Positions 1 through 6,196 are shown, counted from the stretch's first letter. The stretch: 7,816 nucleotides of DNA from Solirubrobacteraceae bacterium (GCA_030043235.1 JASHYF010000004.1:1-7816), one strand, 5' to 3'. Numbers and translations: made by a program. Notes: generated by a model from the letters alone, not told the origin.

Positions 1-1087
1 CCGATGACTCGTTGTCGAAGAACGTGTACACGCCGTTGCCGAGCGCCTGCGGGTCATGCTGCCAGGCGAAGATCTCTCCGGCGCTGTCGAGAACCTGCCC
101 CGGGGCCGCCTCGAGGGTGAAGCTCGAGTCCTTGCCGCCGAGCTGCCAGATGATGTTCCCGGTGAACCGGTTGACCTTGTAGGTCGTCCACGTGTCACGT
201 GCGTCGATCAGCAGGTTGCCATCGCTGTCGAGCTTCACCGCGTTGATGTGGAACCAGTCCCACGGCGTGCTCGGTGAGGCCGGCAGCGGCTGCTCGCTCT
301 GGCTGAACGGCACGTGATCCTCGCTGTTCCACTGGAACAGCACCTTGCCCGTGGCGACGTCGATTTCCTGGACCACGCCGTTGATGACCGTCTGCTCAGC
401 CGGCCCTCCGATCGAGGTCAGGTTGGCGGTTGCCGTGGTGTAGGCGAGGATGAGCGCGGTGTTCCAGGGGGTGATCAGGAACTCGTGACCATCGGCGCTC
501 AGTCCGTTGCCCGCGTTTACGGTGGCGATCTGCTGGTAGTGGTCGTTGTAGATGTAGTCGGTGCCGCTGGAGAGACCGCCGAGCCCCGTGCCCTGCCACC
601 ACGTGAGCACCGGCTGGCCGAGGTAGCTCTGCGCTCTGAAGTCGGCCGCAGTCTGCCCCGGCGGGATTGCGTGGAACCACACCACGTTGCCCTGCTGGTC
701 GAGGATCTCGGGCCCGTTGGCGTATGTGCCGGTGTCGCCGGTCGGTGCGATGAAGATGTCGCCTCGACCGAGAAAGCCGTGTGACGTGAGGATCGTGACC
801 GGCGGCGGCGCCGTCGGCGCTGCCTGCGCGGCGGCAGTCGTCGTCAGCCCGATGGTGAGGGCTGCGACGATGACCGCGGCGACACCAACGAACACCGCCT
901 TGCGTCGAGGCGGGCGCCGGGGGGGCTCGGTCGACGAGCGCGGAGCGGCCATCGTGTGTGCCCCTTTCCGGGAGGCATGGGTCGACGGTGGATTGCGCGT
1001 GGGCTGGCCGGCAGACACGGAGGCGTGGGCAGGCGTGGTGGCGTCACCGCGCTCTGGGCGCTCGGGTGTGAGGATGGGTGTGGACAT
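1..1087 (-). CDS. Arylsulfotransferase (ASST) family secreted or membrane-anchored protein, partial (C-terminus outside window)
   Basis: The frame is open from ATG at 1087 to the left edge (362 codons visible; stop not seen). The protein matches the ASST family (Arylsulfotran_2 type, beta-propeller fold). Visible family blocks are DGHEFLITPWNTALILAY (His about 201), a VVQEIDVATGKVLFQW strand, DWFHINAVKLDSDGNLLIDA (His about 280), TYKVNRFTGNIIWQLGG, and FAWQHDPQALGNGVYTFFDN (His about 344). Related bacterial enzymes move sulfate between phenolic compounds using active-site histidines, but most actinobacterial members are uncharacterised, so the substrate is unknown. A basic PPRRPPRRK stretch, a hydrophobic run (about residues 64-82) and an AQA-like cleavage site suggest export. 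The start at 1087 is chosen because AAAGGAGA lies just before it. A second in-frame ATG at 952 also has a Shine-Dalgarno-like AAAGGGG and would give a more normal signal peptide. Family call is firm; the start is uncertain. Confidence 0.88.
   Translation of the reverse strand, partial: MSTPILTPERPERGDATTPAHASVSAGQPTRNPPSTHASRKGAHTMAAPRSSTEPPRRPPRRKAVFVGVAAVIVAALTIGLTTTAAAQAAPTAPPPVTILTSHGFLGRGDIFIAPTGDTGTYANGPEILDQQGNVVWFHAIPPGQTAADFRAQSYLGQPVLTWWQGTGLGGLSSGTDYIYNDHYQQIATVNAGNGLSADGHEFLITPWNTALILAYTTATANLTSIGGPAEQTVINGVVQEIDVATGKVLFQWNSEDHVPFSQSEQPLPASPSTPWDWFHINAVKLDSDGNLLIDARDTWTTYKVNRFTGNIIWQLGGKDSSFTLEAAPGQVLDSAGEIFAWQHDPQALGNGVYTFFDNESS
961..967 (-). promoter_or_regulatory. Second Shine-Dalgarno-like site, for the in-frame ATG at 952
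   Basis: Minus-strand AAAGGGG sits 8 bases before the in-frame ATG at 952. Starting there puts the basic region and hydrophobic core near the N-terminus, as in an ordinary signal peptide. It may be the true start or an internal start. Confidence 0.4.
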
Positions 1088-1359
1088 GGGTCTCCTTTCC
1101 GAGACTCACGGGGGATGGATTGGTCGCTCGGCCGGCGTCGGAGCGCTGGCCAATGGGGGAGGGTCCGATGGGGCCTGGCTCTCCGCTGGGGGGGATGCCC
1201 GAGAGGCCCTTGCCCTCCTCGGCTCGGAGGAGAGCCGCCCCGACGTCAGGGACGCCTACATCGCGCGATCACGCACGCCGGCGTAGACGCTGCGACGAGC
1301 GCACGGCCCATCGGGAAGATGGGTTCCAAGGGGCCCCTATGCGCGCTGCAAGACATTGT
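1088..1359 (-). other. Long untranslated leader upstream of the ASST gene
   Basis: No convincing gene lies between the ASST start and the amidohydrolase start. If the minus-strand promoter at 1366-1394 is used, transcription starts near 1359 and leaves about 270 untranslated bases. Small inverted repeats are present: CCCATC/GATGGG at 1307-1323 (5-base loop) and CTCCTC/GAGGAG at 1215-1232 (6-base loop). No known riboswitch class is recognised. The reading frames here are low-complexity Arg/Gly/Pro translations typical of GC-rich noncoding DNA. Confidence 0.35.
1091..1098 (-). promoter_or_regulatory. Ribosome-binding site for the 1087 start of the ASST gene
   Basis: Minus-strand AAAGGAGA lies 3 bases before ATG 1087 (AGGAG core 4 bases before it). 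This is the strongest Shine-Dalgarno sequence near this gene and supports the longer N-terminus. Confidence 0.6.
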
Positions 1360-1365
1360 TCAGTA

Positions 1366-1394
1366 ACTCTATCAGCTTTCTTGGTATTATGCAA
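1366..1394 (-). promoter_or_regulatory. Putative promoter for the ASST gene (extended -10)
   Basis: On the minus strand, TTGCAT (1394-1389) is followed by a 17-base spacer and TAGAGT (1371-1366). TGA directly precedes the -10, giving a TGn extended -10. It lies in the only AT-rich patch between the two divergent genes. The -35 is a weak match; the extended -10 supports the call. Confidence 0.4.
1382..1390 (+). promoter_or_regulatory. Putative extended -10 promoter of the amidohydrolase operon
   Basis: TGG-TATTAT matches the extended -10 form TGn-TATAAT with one mismatch in the hexamer. Transcription would begin near 1397, about 24 bases before the ATG at 1421. No good -35 lies 16-18 bases upstream (TTGTTC at 1357 is 22 bases from the hexamer). 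It overlaps the -35 of the opposite-strand promoter. Confidence 0.45.
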
Positions 1395-1420
1395 GAGCGC
1401 CATCTGACGCCCCCTAAACC

Positions 1421-2368
1421 ATGCTCAAGATCGACGTTCATCAGCACATCTGGACCGAGGCGCTCCTGCACGCGCTCGCGGGGCGGCAGGAGCTTCCGTT
1501 CGTGCGCCGCGAAAACGGGCTGACCGTGTTGTTCGGAGCCGGCGAGCGCCCGTACGTGATCGACCTCGCCACGGAGAGCCCCGCGCATCGCGCCTCACAG
1601 GTGGCGGCCGACGGCGTCGATCGAGCCCTCGTGTGCCTCTCCTGCCCCCTGGGGATCGAGTCGCTTCCGCGCGAGCAGTCCGTTCGGCTGATCGACGCCT
1701 ACCACGAGGGGGCGCTGTCGCTCGGCGAGCCGTTCGGGGTCTGGGGCGCGATCCCGCTCGACCGTCCCGACGCGGCCGACGTCGACCGCGCGCTGGATCA
1801 CGGATGCGTCGGCATCGCCCTTCCCGCTGGGTCGCTGGCCGGCGTGGACGCGCTCTCTCGCCTACACGCGGTGCTCGCGCGCCTGGAGACGGTGGGCGCG
1901 CCCCTGCTCGTGCATCCGGGACCAAGCCCGGCTGACGGGACGCGGCCGGCCGCCCAGGCATCGCTGAGCGACCCACTGTGGTGGCCCGCGCTCACCCGCT
2001 ACGTCGCCCAGATGCAGGCGGCCTGGCTGGCGTTCATGAGCGCCCGCCGGGTGGAGCACCCGAGGCTGCGCGTGATCTTCTCGATGCTCGCCGGGCTTGC
2101 GCCACTGCAGGCCGAGCGCCTGCGCTCGCGCGGCGGGCCGGCGCTGCGCCTCGACGATCCCCTGCTGTTCTACGAGACATCCTCCTACGGCCCCACCGCG
2201 GTGGACGCGATGCAGGCGATCGTGGGGCCTCGGCAGCTGCTGTATGGCTCCGACCGCCCCGTGGTGGAGCCATCCGGGCTCGAGATGCCAGGCGGGCTCG
2301 ATTGGGAGACGATCACCGACAGCACACGCGAGGCGCTCGGGCACGGCCGGGCGGACGCCGCCGGGTGA
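1421..2368 (+). CDS. Amidohydrolase family protein (amidohydrolase_2 / ACMSD-like)
   Basis: A 315-residue TIM-barrel metal-dependent hydrolase or decarboxylase, the usual length for this family. The start is clear because the first metal motif is at the N-terminus: DVHQHIW with His7 and His9. Further metal-site residues appear as LLVHPGP (His165) and LYGSDRPV (Asp278). In ACMSD-type relatives the four ligands are two His, one His and one Asp, all present here. The additional catalytic histidine, normally in an H-x-G-G-x-x-P segment near residue 220, is absent: the segment reads FSMLAGLAPLQAER. Relatives hydrolyse or decarboxylate small cyclic or aromatic acids in the cytoplasm; the substrate here is unknown. 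There is no clear Shine-Dalgarno sequence before the ATG. The next gene starts 7 bases after the stop, so the two are probably co-transcribed. Confidence 0.88.
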   Translation: MLKIDVHQHIWTEALLHALAGRQELPFVRRENGLTVLFGAGERPYVIDLATESPAHRASQVAADGVDRALVCLSCPLGIESLPREQSVRLIDAYHEGALSLGEPFGVWGAIPLDRPDAADVDRALDHGCVGIALPAGSLAGVDALSRLHAVLARLETVGAPLLVHPGPSPADGTRPAAQASLSDPLWWPALTRYVAQMQAAWLAFMSARRVEHPRLRVIFSMLAGLAPLQAERLRSRGGPALRLDDPLLFYETSSYGPTAVDAMQAIVGPRQLLYGSDRPVVEPSGLEMPGGLDWETITDSTREALGHGRADAAG

Positions 2369-2375
2369 GTGCGCG

Positions 2376-2954
2376 ATGGCAGCGCGCGCGAACAGTCCCA
2401 CGGCCTGCACCGGGTCCCCGATCAGCGCCGATGACCTGTCCGTCGTTCCCCGCCCACGCGGACGCGACCTGTCGCGGCCGGAGCTGCGGGCGTTCGTTGC
2501 CGAGCTGGCCGACTGGCCGGAGCTGTGGGTCCACCTGGTTCGCCATGACGCTCGGCAGCGTCACTACGAGGAGCTGCTGAGCGACGAGCACCTCACCGCA
2601 TGGCTCATCTGCTGGATGGACGACCACGACACCGGCTTTCACGACCACGACGTGTCCGCCGGCGCGGTCGCGGTCGCCGGGGGGCGCATACGGGAGGAGC
2701 GCCTCACGCTGGGCGGCCCGCCGCGCGAGCGCGTGTATGCACCGGGCGAGGTCTTCGACTTCTCATCGGCTGACATCCACCGCGTGCGCCACGCGGGCTC
2801 CGGGCCCGCTGTGACGCTGCATGTCTACTCCCCGCCGCTGCTGCGCATGGGCGCCTACTTCGCCGACGACAGCGGAGTCCTGACGCGCCACGCAGCCGCT
2901 GCCGCCGAGGAGCTGCGACCGCTGACGAACGTCGCTGGACCCCGCGCCGATTGA
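2376..2954 (+). CDS. Cysteine dioxygenase-type cupin (thiol dioxygenase family)
   Basis: A 192-residue protein resembling the cysteine dioxygenase type I family. The core reads WLICWMDDHDTGFHDHDVSA, giving the H-x-H pair His89/His91, followed by the third iron ligand His135 in DIHRVRH. LHVYSPP at 148-154 places Tyr151 at the conserved active-site tyrosine. Gly96 sits where mammalian enzymes carry the cross-linked cysteine, as is usual in bacterial members. The family uses non-haem Fe(II) and O2 to oxidise thiols such as cysteine to sulfinic acids in the cytoplasm. The carboxylate-binding arginine cannot be assigned firmly (Arg62 is a candidate), so the substrate may not be cysteine. The open frame extends far upstream inside the amidohydrolase, but ATG 2376 is chosen because it follows that gene's stop by 7 bases and has a weak GGGTGAG before it. 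Confidence 0.82.
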   Translation: MAARANSPTACTGSPISADDLSVVPRPRGRDLSRPELRAFVAELADWPELWVHLVRHDARQRHYEELLSDEHLTAWLICWMDDHDTGFHDHDVSAGAVAVAGGRIREERLTLGGPPRERVYAPGEVFDFSSADIHRVRHAGSGPAVTLHVYSPPLLRMGAYFADDSGVLTRHAAAAAEELRPLTNVAGPRAD

Positions 2955-2970
2955 CCGGCTCGGCCCGCTT

Positions 2971-2993
2971 GCCAGCCGCGATCCGCGGCGGGC
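2971..2993 (+). terminator. Hairpin after the amidohydrolase-cupin pair, possible terminator
   Basis: GCC-a-GCCGCG, loop ATC, CGCGGC-g-GGC: nine base pairs with one mismatch, starting 16 bases after the cupin stop. There is no T-run, which is common in very GC-rich actinobacteria. An alternative pairing GCCCGC/GCGGGC (2963-2993) covers the same place. Confidence 0.45.
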
Positions 2994-3058
2994 TGCATCG
3001 TGGCACTCGGCCCAACGCACCGTTGCCGCCGCGTTCTCGAGGCGCGAGGCCTTGGCCC

Positions 3059-3086
3059 TTGACAATCTCTACTTTGTCGCTATAGT
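3059..3086 (+). promoter_or_regulatory. Strong sigma70-type promoter with overlapping dyads
   Basis: TTGACA (3059-3064), a 16-base spacer and TATAGT (3081-3086) make this the best promoter in the window (6/6 and 5/6 consensus matches). Transcription would start near 3092-3094. Two dyads overlap it: GACAA-N8-TTGTC at 3061-3078 and TCTACT-N10-AGTAGA at 3068-3089. Either could be a repressor operator; no regulator family can be named from them. Confidence 0.7.
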
Positions 3087-3087
3087 A

Positions 3088-3310
3088 GATGAGGAATGAC
3101 CGAGCGGTCCTCATCCCTCCCGCAGTTCGCGTACCGGCGCTGTCCGAAAGACAGCGCCGGTCGCGCGAGAGAGATGCGGGCGCCCGGGCACTCCGAACGC
3201 TGACGTCTCATCTCTCCCCCAAACCCCTCCGGGGCGGCCACATGCCCCAGAGGGATCTCCCTCCCCTCCGCTGCGCCTCGTAACCAACGCGAGGCGCAGC
3301 GGAGGTCCCC
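3088..3310 (+). ncRNA. Candidate structured RNA: small RNA or long regulatory leader
   Basis: Directly downstream of the strong promoter the sequence folds into successive hairpins. Stem 1 is GATGAGGA/TCCTCATC (3088-3115). Its first bases lie upstream of the predicted transcript start, so its outer part may be absent from the RNA. Stem 2 is a compound hairpin at 3119-3180: CCCGCA pairs with TGCGGG, CGCG with CGCG, and a perfect 12-bp arm (3133-3144 with 3150-3161) closes a CGAAA loop. An alternative pairing GAGAGATG/CATCTCTC (3169-3176 with 3209-3216) would disrupt the base of stem 2. Stem 3 is a perfect 16-bp arm (3265-3280 with 3290-3305) with a 9-base loop. No coding signal is convincing here, and no known RNA family is recognised. 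It could end at stem 3 as an sRNA of about 210 nt, or continue into the hydrolase gene as an attenuated leader. Confidence 0.5.
3265..3305 (+). terminator. Perfect 16-bp hairpin, terminator or attenuator
   Basis: CCTCCGCTGCGCCTCG pairs completely with its reverse complement at 3290-3305 around the loop TAACCAACG. There is no following T-run. It lies 71 bases before the favoured hydrolase start, so it could end the upstream RNA or control read-through into the hydrolase. Being symmetric, it could work on either strand. Confidence 0.5.
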
Positions 3311-3319
3311 ACCCAGCTA

Positions 3320-3339
3320 GAAACCGCTGGAGACCGCTA
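3320..3339 (+). repeat. Two tandem 10-base repeats before the hydrolase gene
   Basis: GAAACCGCTG is followed directly by GAGACCGCTA (8 of 10 identical), then a degenerate third start GATCCGC. They sit between the 16-bp hairpin and the hydrolase start and could be a small protein-binding site. The short length makes chance a real possibility. Confidence 0.3.
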
Positions 3340-3375
3340 GATCCGCGCTTGGGCCGCGAGAGGGCGGTTTGCGGT

Positions 3376-4326
3376 GTGGCCGACGCCCGGTGCATCATCC
3401 AGCGCGTGGATCCTGCCTCTCGACTGCGAACGGAGTTCGCGCGACAGGTTGCGTTCGAGCGACACGACAGCTTCTTTGAGGTGTGCTCCGAGCGCCGCTT
3501 GGATGGATATCTCGAGCTGCGGGTGTGCTACGGCGGCATCGAGGAGGAGGTCCCGGCGCTCGTGCTTGTGCCCGACGGCGCCGGGCCGTTCCCGGCGGTT
3601 CTAGCGCACCACCAGCACAACAGCGAGTGGCATTTGGGCAAGAGCGAGATCGCCGGGCTGGCGGGCGAGCCGCTTCAAGCGTTCGGCCCCGCGCTCGCCC
3701 GTGCCGGGCTCGTCGTGCTGGCGCCCGACGCAGTCGGGTTCGAGGACCGCCGCTACACCGGCACTGGCATCGACGAGCGCGAGGACGACTGGCTTCAGTA
3801 TTTCAACGAGATGGCCTACCGGCTCGTGTCTGGCCAGCTGCTGGCTAGCACGGTGCTCGGCGACGCCGCTTGTGGGCTGTCGGCGCTGCTGGCAGACGAG
3901 CGGGTCGACGGCTCGAAGCTCGGCGCGGTGGGGCACTCCCATGGAGGCTACGTGACGATCATGCTCGCCGCGCTGGACGAGCGCGTGAGGTTCGCTTGCG
4001 CCAGCGGCAGTGCGTGCAGCTACAAGCGGCGGATGCTCGACCGGTCTGGGATCGAGTTCTCGCAGGCGATCCCGGGGATCCTCAAGCTGGCGGACGTCGA
4101 TGGGCTCCTCGGACTGATCGCTCCGCGGCCTCTGCTGCTGCTATCTGCAAGCGAGGATCGCTACTCGGCTGACGCTCCAGAGCTCGTGCAGGCGGCCATC
4201 GGTGCCTGGGAGGCCCGCGGCGCGCGCGAGAACTTGGAGCATGTCCGCTACAAGGGGGGGCACGCACTCACCCCGGAGCGCACCGAAAAGATCGTCAGCT
4301 GGGTGATCGGGCAAGCGAACGGGTGA
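3376..4326 (+). CDS. Alpha/beta hydrolase, dienelactone-hydrolase / abhydrolase_7-like
   Basis: 316 residues from GTG 3376. The nucleophile elbow is GHSHGG with Ser188. The acid is probably Asp261 in LLLSASEDRYS, and the base His296 in YKGGHAL. The N-terminal half has the order seen in abhydrolase_7 and acetyl-xylan-esterase-like proteins: VPALVLVPDGAGPFPAVL, HHQHN in the usual oxyanion-loop HGHG position, then LVVLAPDAVGFEDRR. The C-terminal LIAPRPLLLL segment is also typical. It is likely a cytoplasmic esterase or C-C/lactone hydrolase; the substrate is unknown and there is no signal peptide. The start is uncertain. The frame opens at TTG 3349 and contains GTG at 3376 and 3406; GTG 3376 is preferred for the GAGAGGG at 3358-3364, though the 11-base spacing is long. 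The gene runs convergently toward the sigma-linked membrane gene. Confidence 0.82.
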   Translation: MADARCIIQRVDPASRLRTEFARQVAFERHDSFFEVCSERRLDGYLELRVCYGGIEEEVPALVLVPDGAGPFPAVLAHHQHNSEWHLGKSEIAGLAGEPLQAFGPALARAGLVVLAPDAVGFEDRRYTGTGIDEREDDWLQYFNEMAYRLVSGQLLASTVLGDAACGLSALLADERVDGSKLGAVGHSHGGYVTIMLAALDERVRFACASGSACSYKRRMLDRSGIEFSQAIPGILKLADVDGLLGLIAPRPLLLLSASEDRYSADAPELVQAAIGAWEARGARENLEHVRYKGGHALTPERTEKIVSWVIGQANG

Positions 4327-4441
4327 GCGACGCGGCACCACGCACGCGGCCGCGCAAACTTCCTTTGGCGATGGCGGGCACGGAGTTCTCGCACGCGGGC
4401 GGCAAGCGGCTGGGGTCGAAGCGCAGCTCCTACGCCGTCGC
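4327..4441. other. Convergent intergenic gap
   Basis: 115 bases separate the hydrolase stop from the stop of the membrane protein on the other strand. I see no long hairpin or T-run in either direction, so the two transcripts may overlap at their 3' ends. Confidence 0.4.
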
Positions 4442-6196
4442 TCACGGTCGGACCAAGTGCCGGATCACATGCCCGTTGGCGCCGAGCCACGTGACCTGCA
4501 GTGGCGTGGCGTTGGGCGCCGCCATGTCAACCTGATAGACGAGCAGGTTGTCTTCGACGCGCGCGCTGATGCGTTGTCCGCGGGGGTAGGTGGCTTGGAT
4601 CTCAGCCACACCGTCGGGGATGATGCCCGTGACGGTGGCGGGCGGGTGCCCGTAGTCGGAGGTCTCGTAGGCGATCGAGTCGACCTCGGCGGGGGAGAGG
4701 CATCCGAACCCGCGGTTCCCGCCCGTTTCCACGACGCACAGCACGGCCTGGGGTGGGGCTTTGAGCGATGCTCTGTGTCGGGCGAGTTCGCGCAGGTACT
4801 GGACGCGGCTGCGCCCGGACAGGCATCTCAGCGGTGGCAGCGCGGGCACGACCCTTCGGTAGCCGATGAGCATGTAGTCGCGGGCGCCCGTGGCGCTGGT
4901 GCGCAGCAGGCGCACGGAGTTCTCGAGGATGCTCGAGACGTCCAGGGGCATGGGGAATGGGCCGGATGTCGTGCTCGTGGGAAGGTGGTCTTGGCCTGTG
5001 GCAGGGCGGCGGAGCACGGCGAACTCGTCGAGAAAGGCCTTGGGTATGGGAGCGGAGATGAGCTGCGCGGGCGCAGGGCCGGCGGTTGAGCAGCTGGGGC
5101 TGCTCGGCGCGGGCGCGATGACTTCGCCGTGTCCGTGTGCGATGAAGCGTTCATTTGGGCTCGCGACGTTTCCCGAGACCGCGTAGGCCGTGTACTCGAT
5201 GGGGTGACCGGCGGGCAGCCCGACGCTCGGGATGGCTTCGTCGAGCACGGTCTGCTGGGCGAGCAGCACTCCGGTGCGGGGATCGAAGATCAGCTCGTTG
5301 GTCACTCGGCGGGGCTTGGCAAGGGCGCCTGTGCCATCGATGAACCCGGCGATGGATTCCTGGGTCGTGAGTGCTGCGCCGTATCGACCAAGGGGGTCCC
5401 TGACACCGGGCAGGTAGCTCACGCCGGTGATGTCCTTCATCGCGCGGTAGACGGCCGCACGTGAGCCGGGCGTCAACGGCAGGTCCGTAAGCGCGCCTTC
5501 GACGGCTCCCAGCTCGAACTGGGTGAGCGACTGTTGCGCTAGCGGGGATTCCGGCGCGACACGCCGCCACTGCTGCTGCGAGCGCAGCGCTGCTTCGCGG
5601 ATGCGTTCGAGCATCGCGGCGGGTCGGGTCGGCAGGGCGAGCACCTGTGCGTAGGTCAAGAGACCCAGGCGTGACCGGAAGTCCCCGCTGCTCGGAACCA
5701 GCTCGTCATACGGTGCCGGTTTTGGTGCCCGTGATTCGCGCCCCTTGAAGCGTGCCCGTTCCGCTGGGGTGCCGAAGAGCCGTGGCAGCCCGTCGGTGCT
5801 TCGCCGTTCGCGTCCGGACCCATCCGTGCTCACCCAGCGTTCCACCACCTGTCGCGACTGGATCAGAGCGGGCTTCCCGTACAGGCTGAACCCTGTCGTT
5901 GCTGCCTGGATCGAACGGGTGTACCAGTATTCGCCCGGCGCAAGCGACGGCGCCGCCAGCCCGCGCTGCGCGCCGTCGGCTGCCCGCTCGAGTGCCTGCG
6001 CTGCCGACGAGGATCGGTTGCCGCCGATCCCCGACGCGAGGAGAAACACGATCGCGCCAGCCAGCGCGAGCGCGCCGACGGCCACCGGCATCAGACGCCG
6101 GCGGGATGCGCGCGGCCGCTCGTCGGTCGCGCCGCGACGACTTCCCCGCGCAGCGGCGCGGAGTTGACGTTGAAGTTCGGGCAGCAGCAGGCTCAT
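4442..6196 (-). CDS. Single-pass membrane protein encoded with the ECF sigma factor; CU044_5270-like ectodomain plus a second C-terminal module
   Basis: 584 residues from ATG 6196, which overlaps the sigma factor's TGA as ATGA and follows AAGGAGA by 4 bases. The frame is open 25 codons further upstream, but those codons overlap the sigma gene and are not favoured. Residues 1-34 are basic and cytoplasmic (ASRRR before the membrane), 36-55 form one transmembrane helix, and the rest is outside. Residues about 85-355 resemble CU044_5270-type proteins (LAPGEYWYTRS near 86, then ERWVSTDGSGRERRS, later ELIFDPRTGVLLAQQ). Residues about 385-584 form a second module starting FAVLRRPATGQDHLP and ending with a VTGIIPDGVAEIQATYP strand region. 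Four cysteines (369, 458, 487, 499) may form disulfides. By position it could act as a sigma-factor regulator or envelope sensor; no zinc-finger or known anti-sigma domain is visible, so this role is inferred. Confidence 0.8.
   Translation of the reverse strand: MSLLLPELQRQLRAAARGSRRGATDERPRASRRRLMPVAVGALALAGAIVFLLASGIGGNRSSSAAQALERAADGAQRGLAAPSLAPGEYWYTRSIQAATTGFSLYGKPALIQSRQVVERWVSTDGSGRERRSTDGLPRLFGTPAERARFKGRESRAPKPAPYDELVPSSGDFRSRLGLLTYAQVLALPTRPAAMLERIREAALRSQQQWRRVAPESPLAQQSLTQFELGAVEGALTDLPLTPGSRAAVYRAMKDITGVSYLPGVRDPLGRYGAALTTQESIAGFIDGTGALAKPRRVTNELIFDPRTGVLLAQQTVLDEAIPSVGLPAGHPIEYTAYAVSGNVASPNERFIAHGHGEVIAPAPSSPSCSTAGPAPAQLISAPIPKAFLDEFAVLRRPATGQDHLPTSTTSGPFPMPLDVSSILENSVRLLRTSATGARDYMLIGYRRVVPALPPLRCLSGRSRVQYLRELARHRASLKAPPQAVLCVVETGGNRGFGCLSPAEVDSIAYETSDYGHPPATVTGIIPDGVAEIQATYPRGQRISARVEDNLLVYQVDMAAPNATPLQVTWLGANGHVIRHLVRP

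Noticed and set aside
314..784. Plus-strand open frame of 156 codons, and another at 687-1286
   Set aside because: Antisense to the ASST coding frame, which has clear family motifs. The translations are low-complexity and carry no recognisable domain.
1425..1976. Minus-strand open frame opposite the amidohydrolase, and another at 1862-2410
   Set aside because: Arg/Pro/Ala-rich shadow of the amidohydrolase gene; the plus-strand frame carries all the metal motifs.
2097..2375. Upstream extension of the cupin frame to 2097
   Set aside because: It lies wholly within the amidohydrolase gene in another frame, and the extra residues do not resemble the family. ATG 2376 fits the operon spacing.
3089..3283. 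64-codon frame starting at ATG 3089
   Set aside because: The ATG lies at or before the predicted transcript start, has no ribosome-binding site, and the codons cover the hairpin arms. RNA structure explains the sequence better.
3111..3398. 95-codon minus-strand frame across the intergenic region
   Set aside because: No domain, Arg/Gly-rich composition, no promoter or ribosome-binding site, and it overlaps the start of the hydrolase.
4323..4535. 70-codon plus-strand frame whose GTG overlaps the hydrolase stop (GTGA)
   Set aside because: The overlap is suggestive of coupling, but more than 40% of the frame is antisense to the C-terminus of the membrane protein, and the protein has no recognisable feature.
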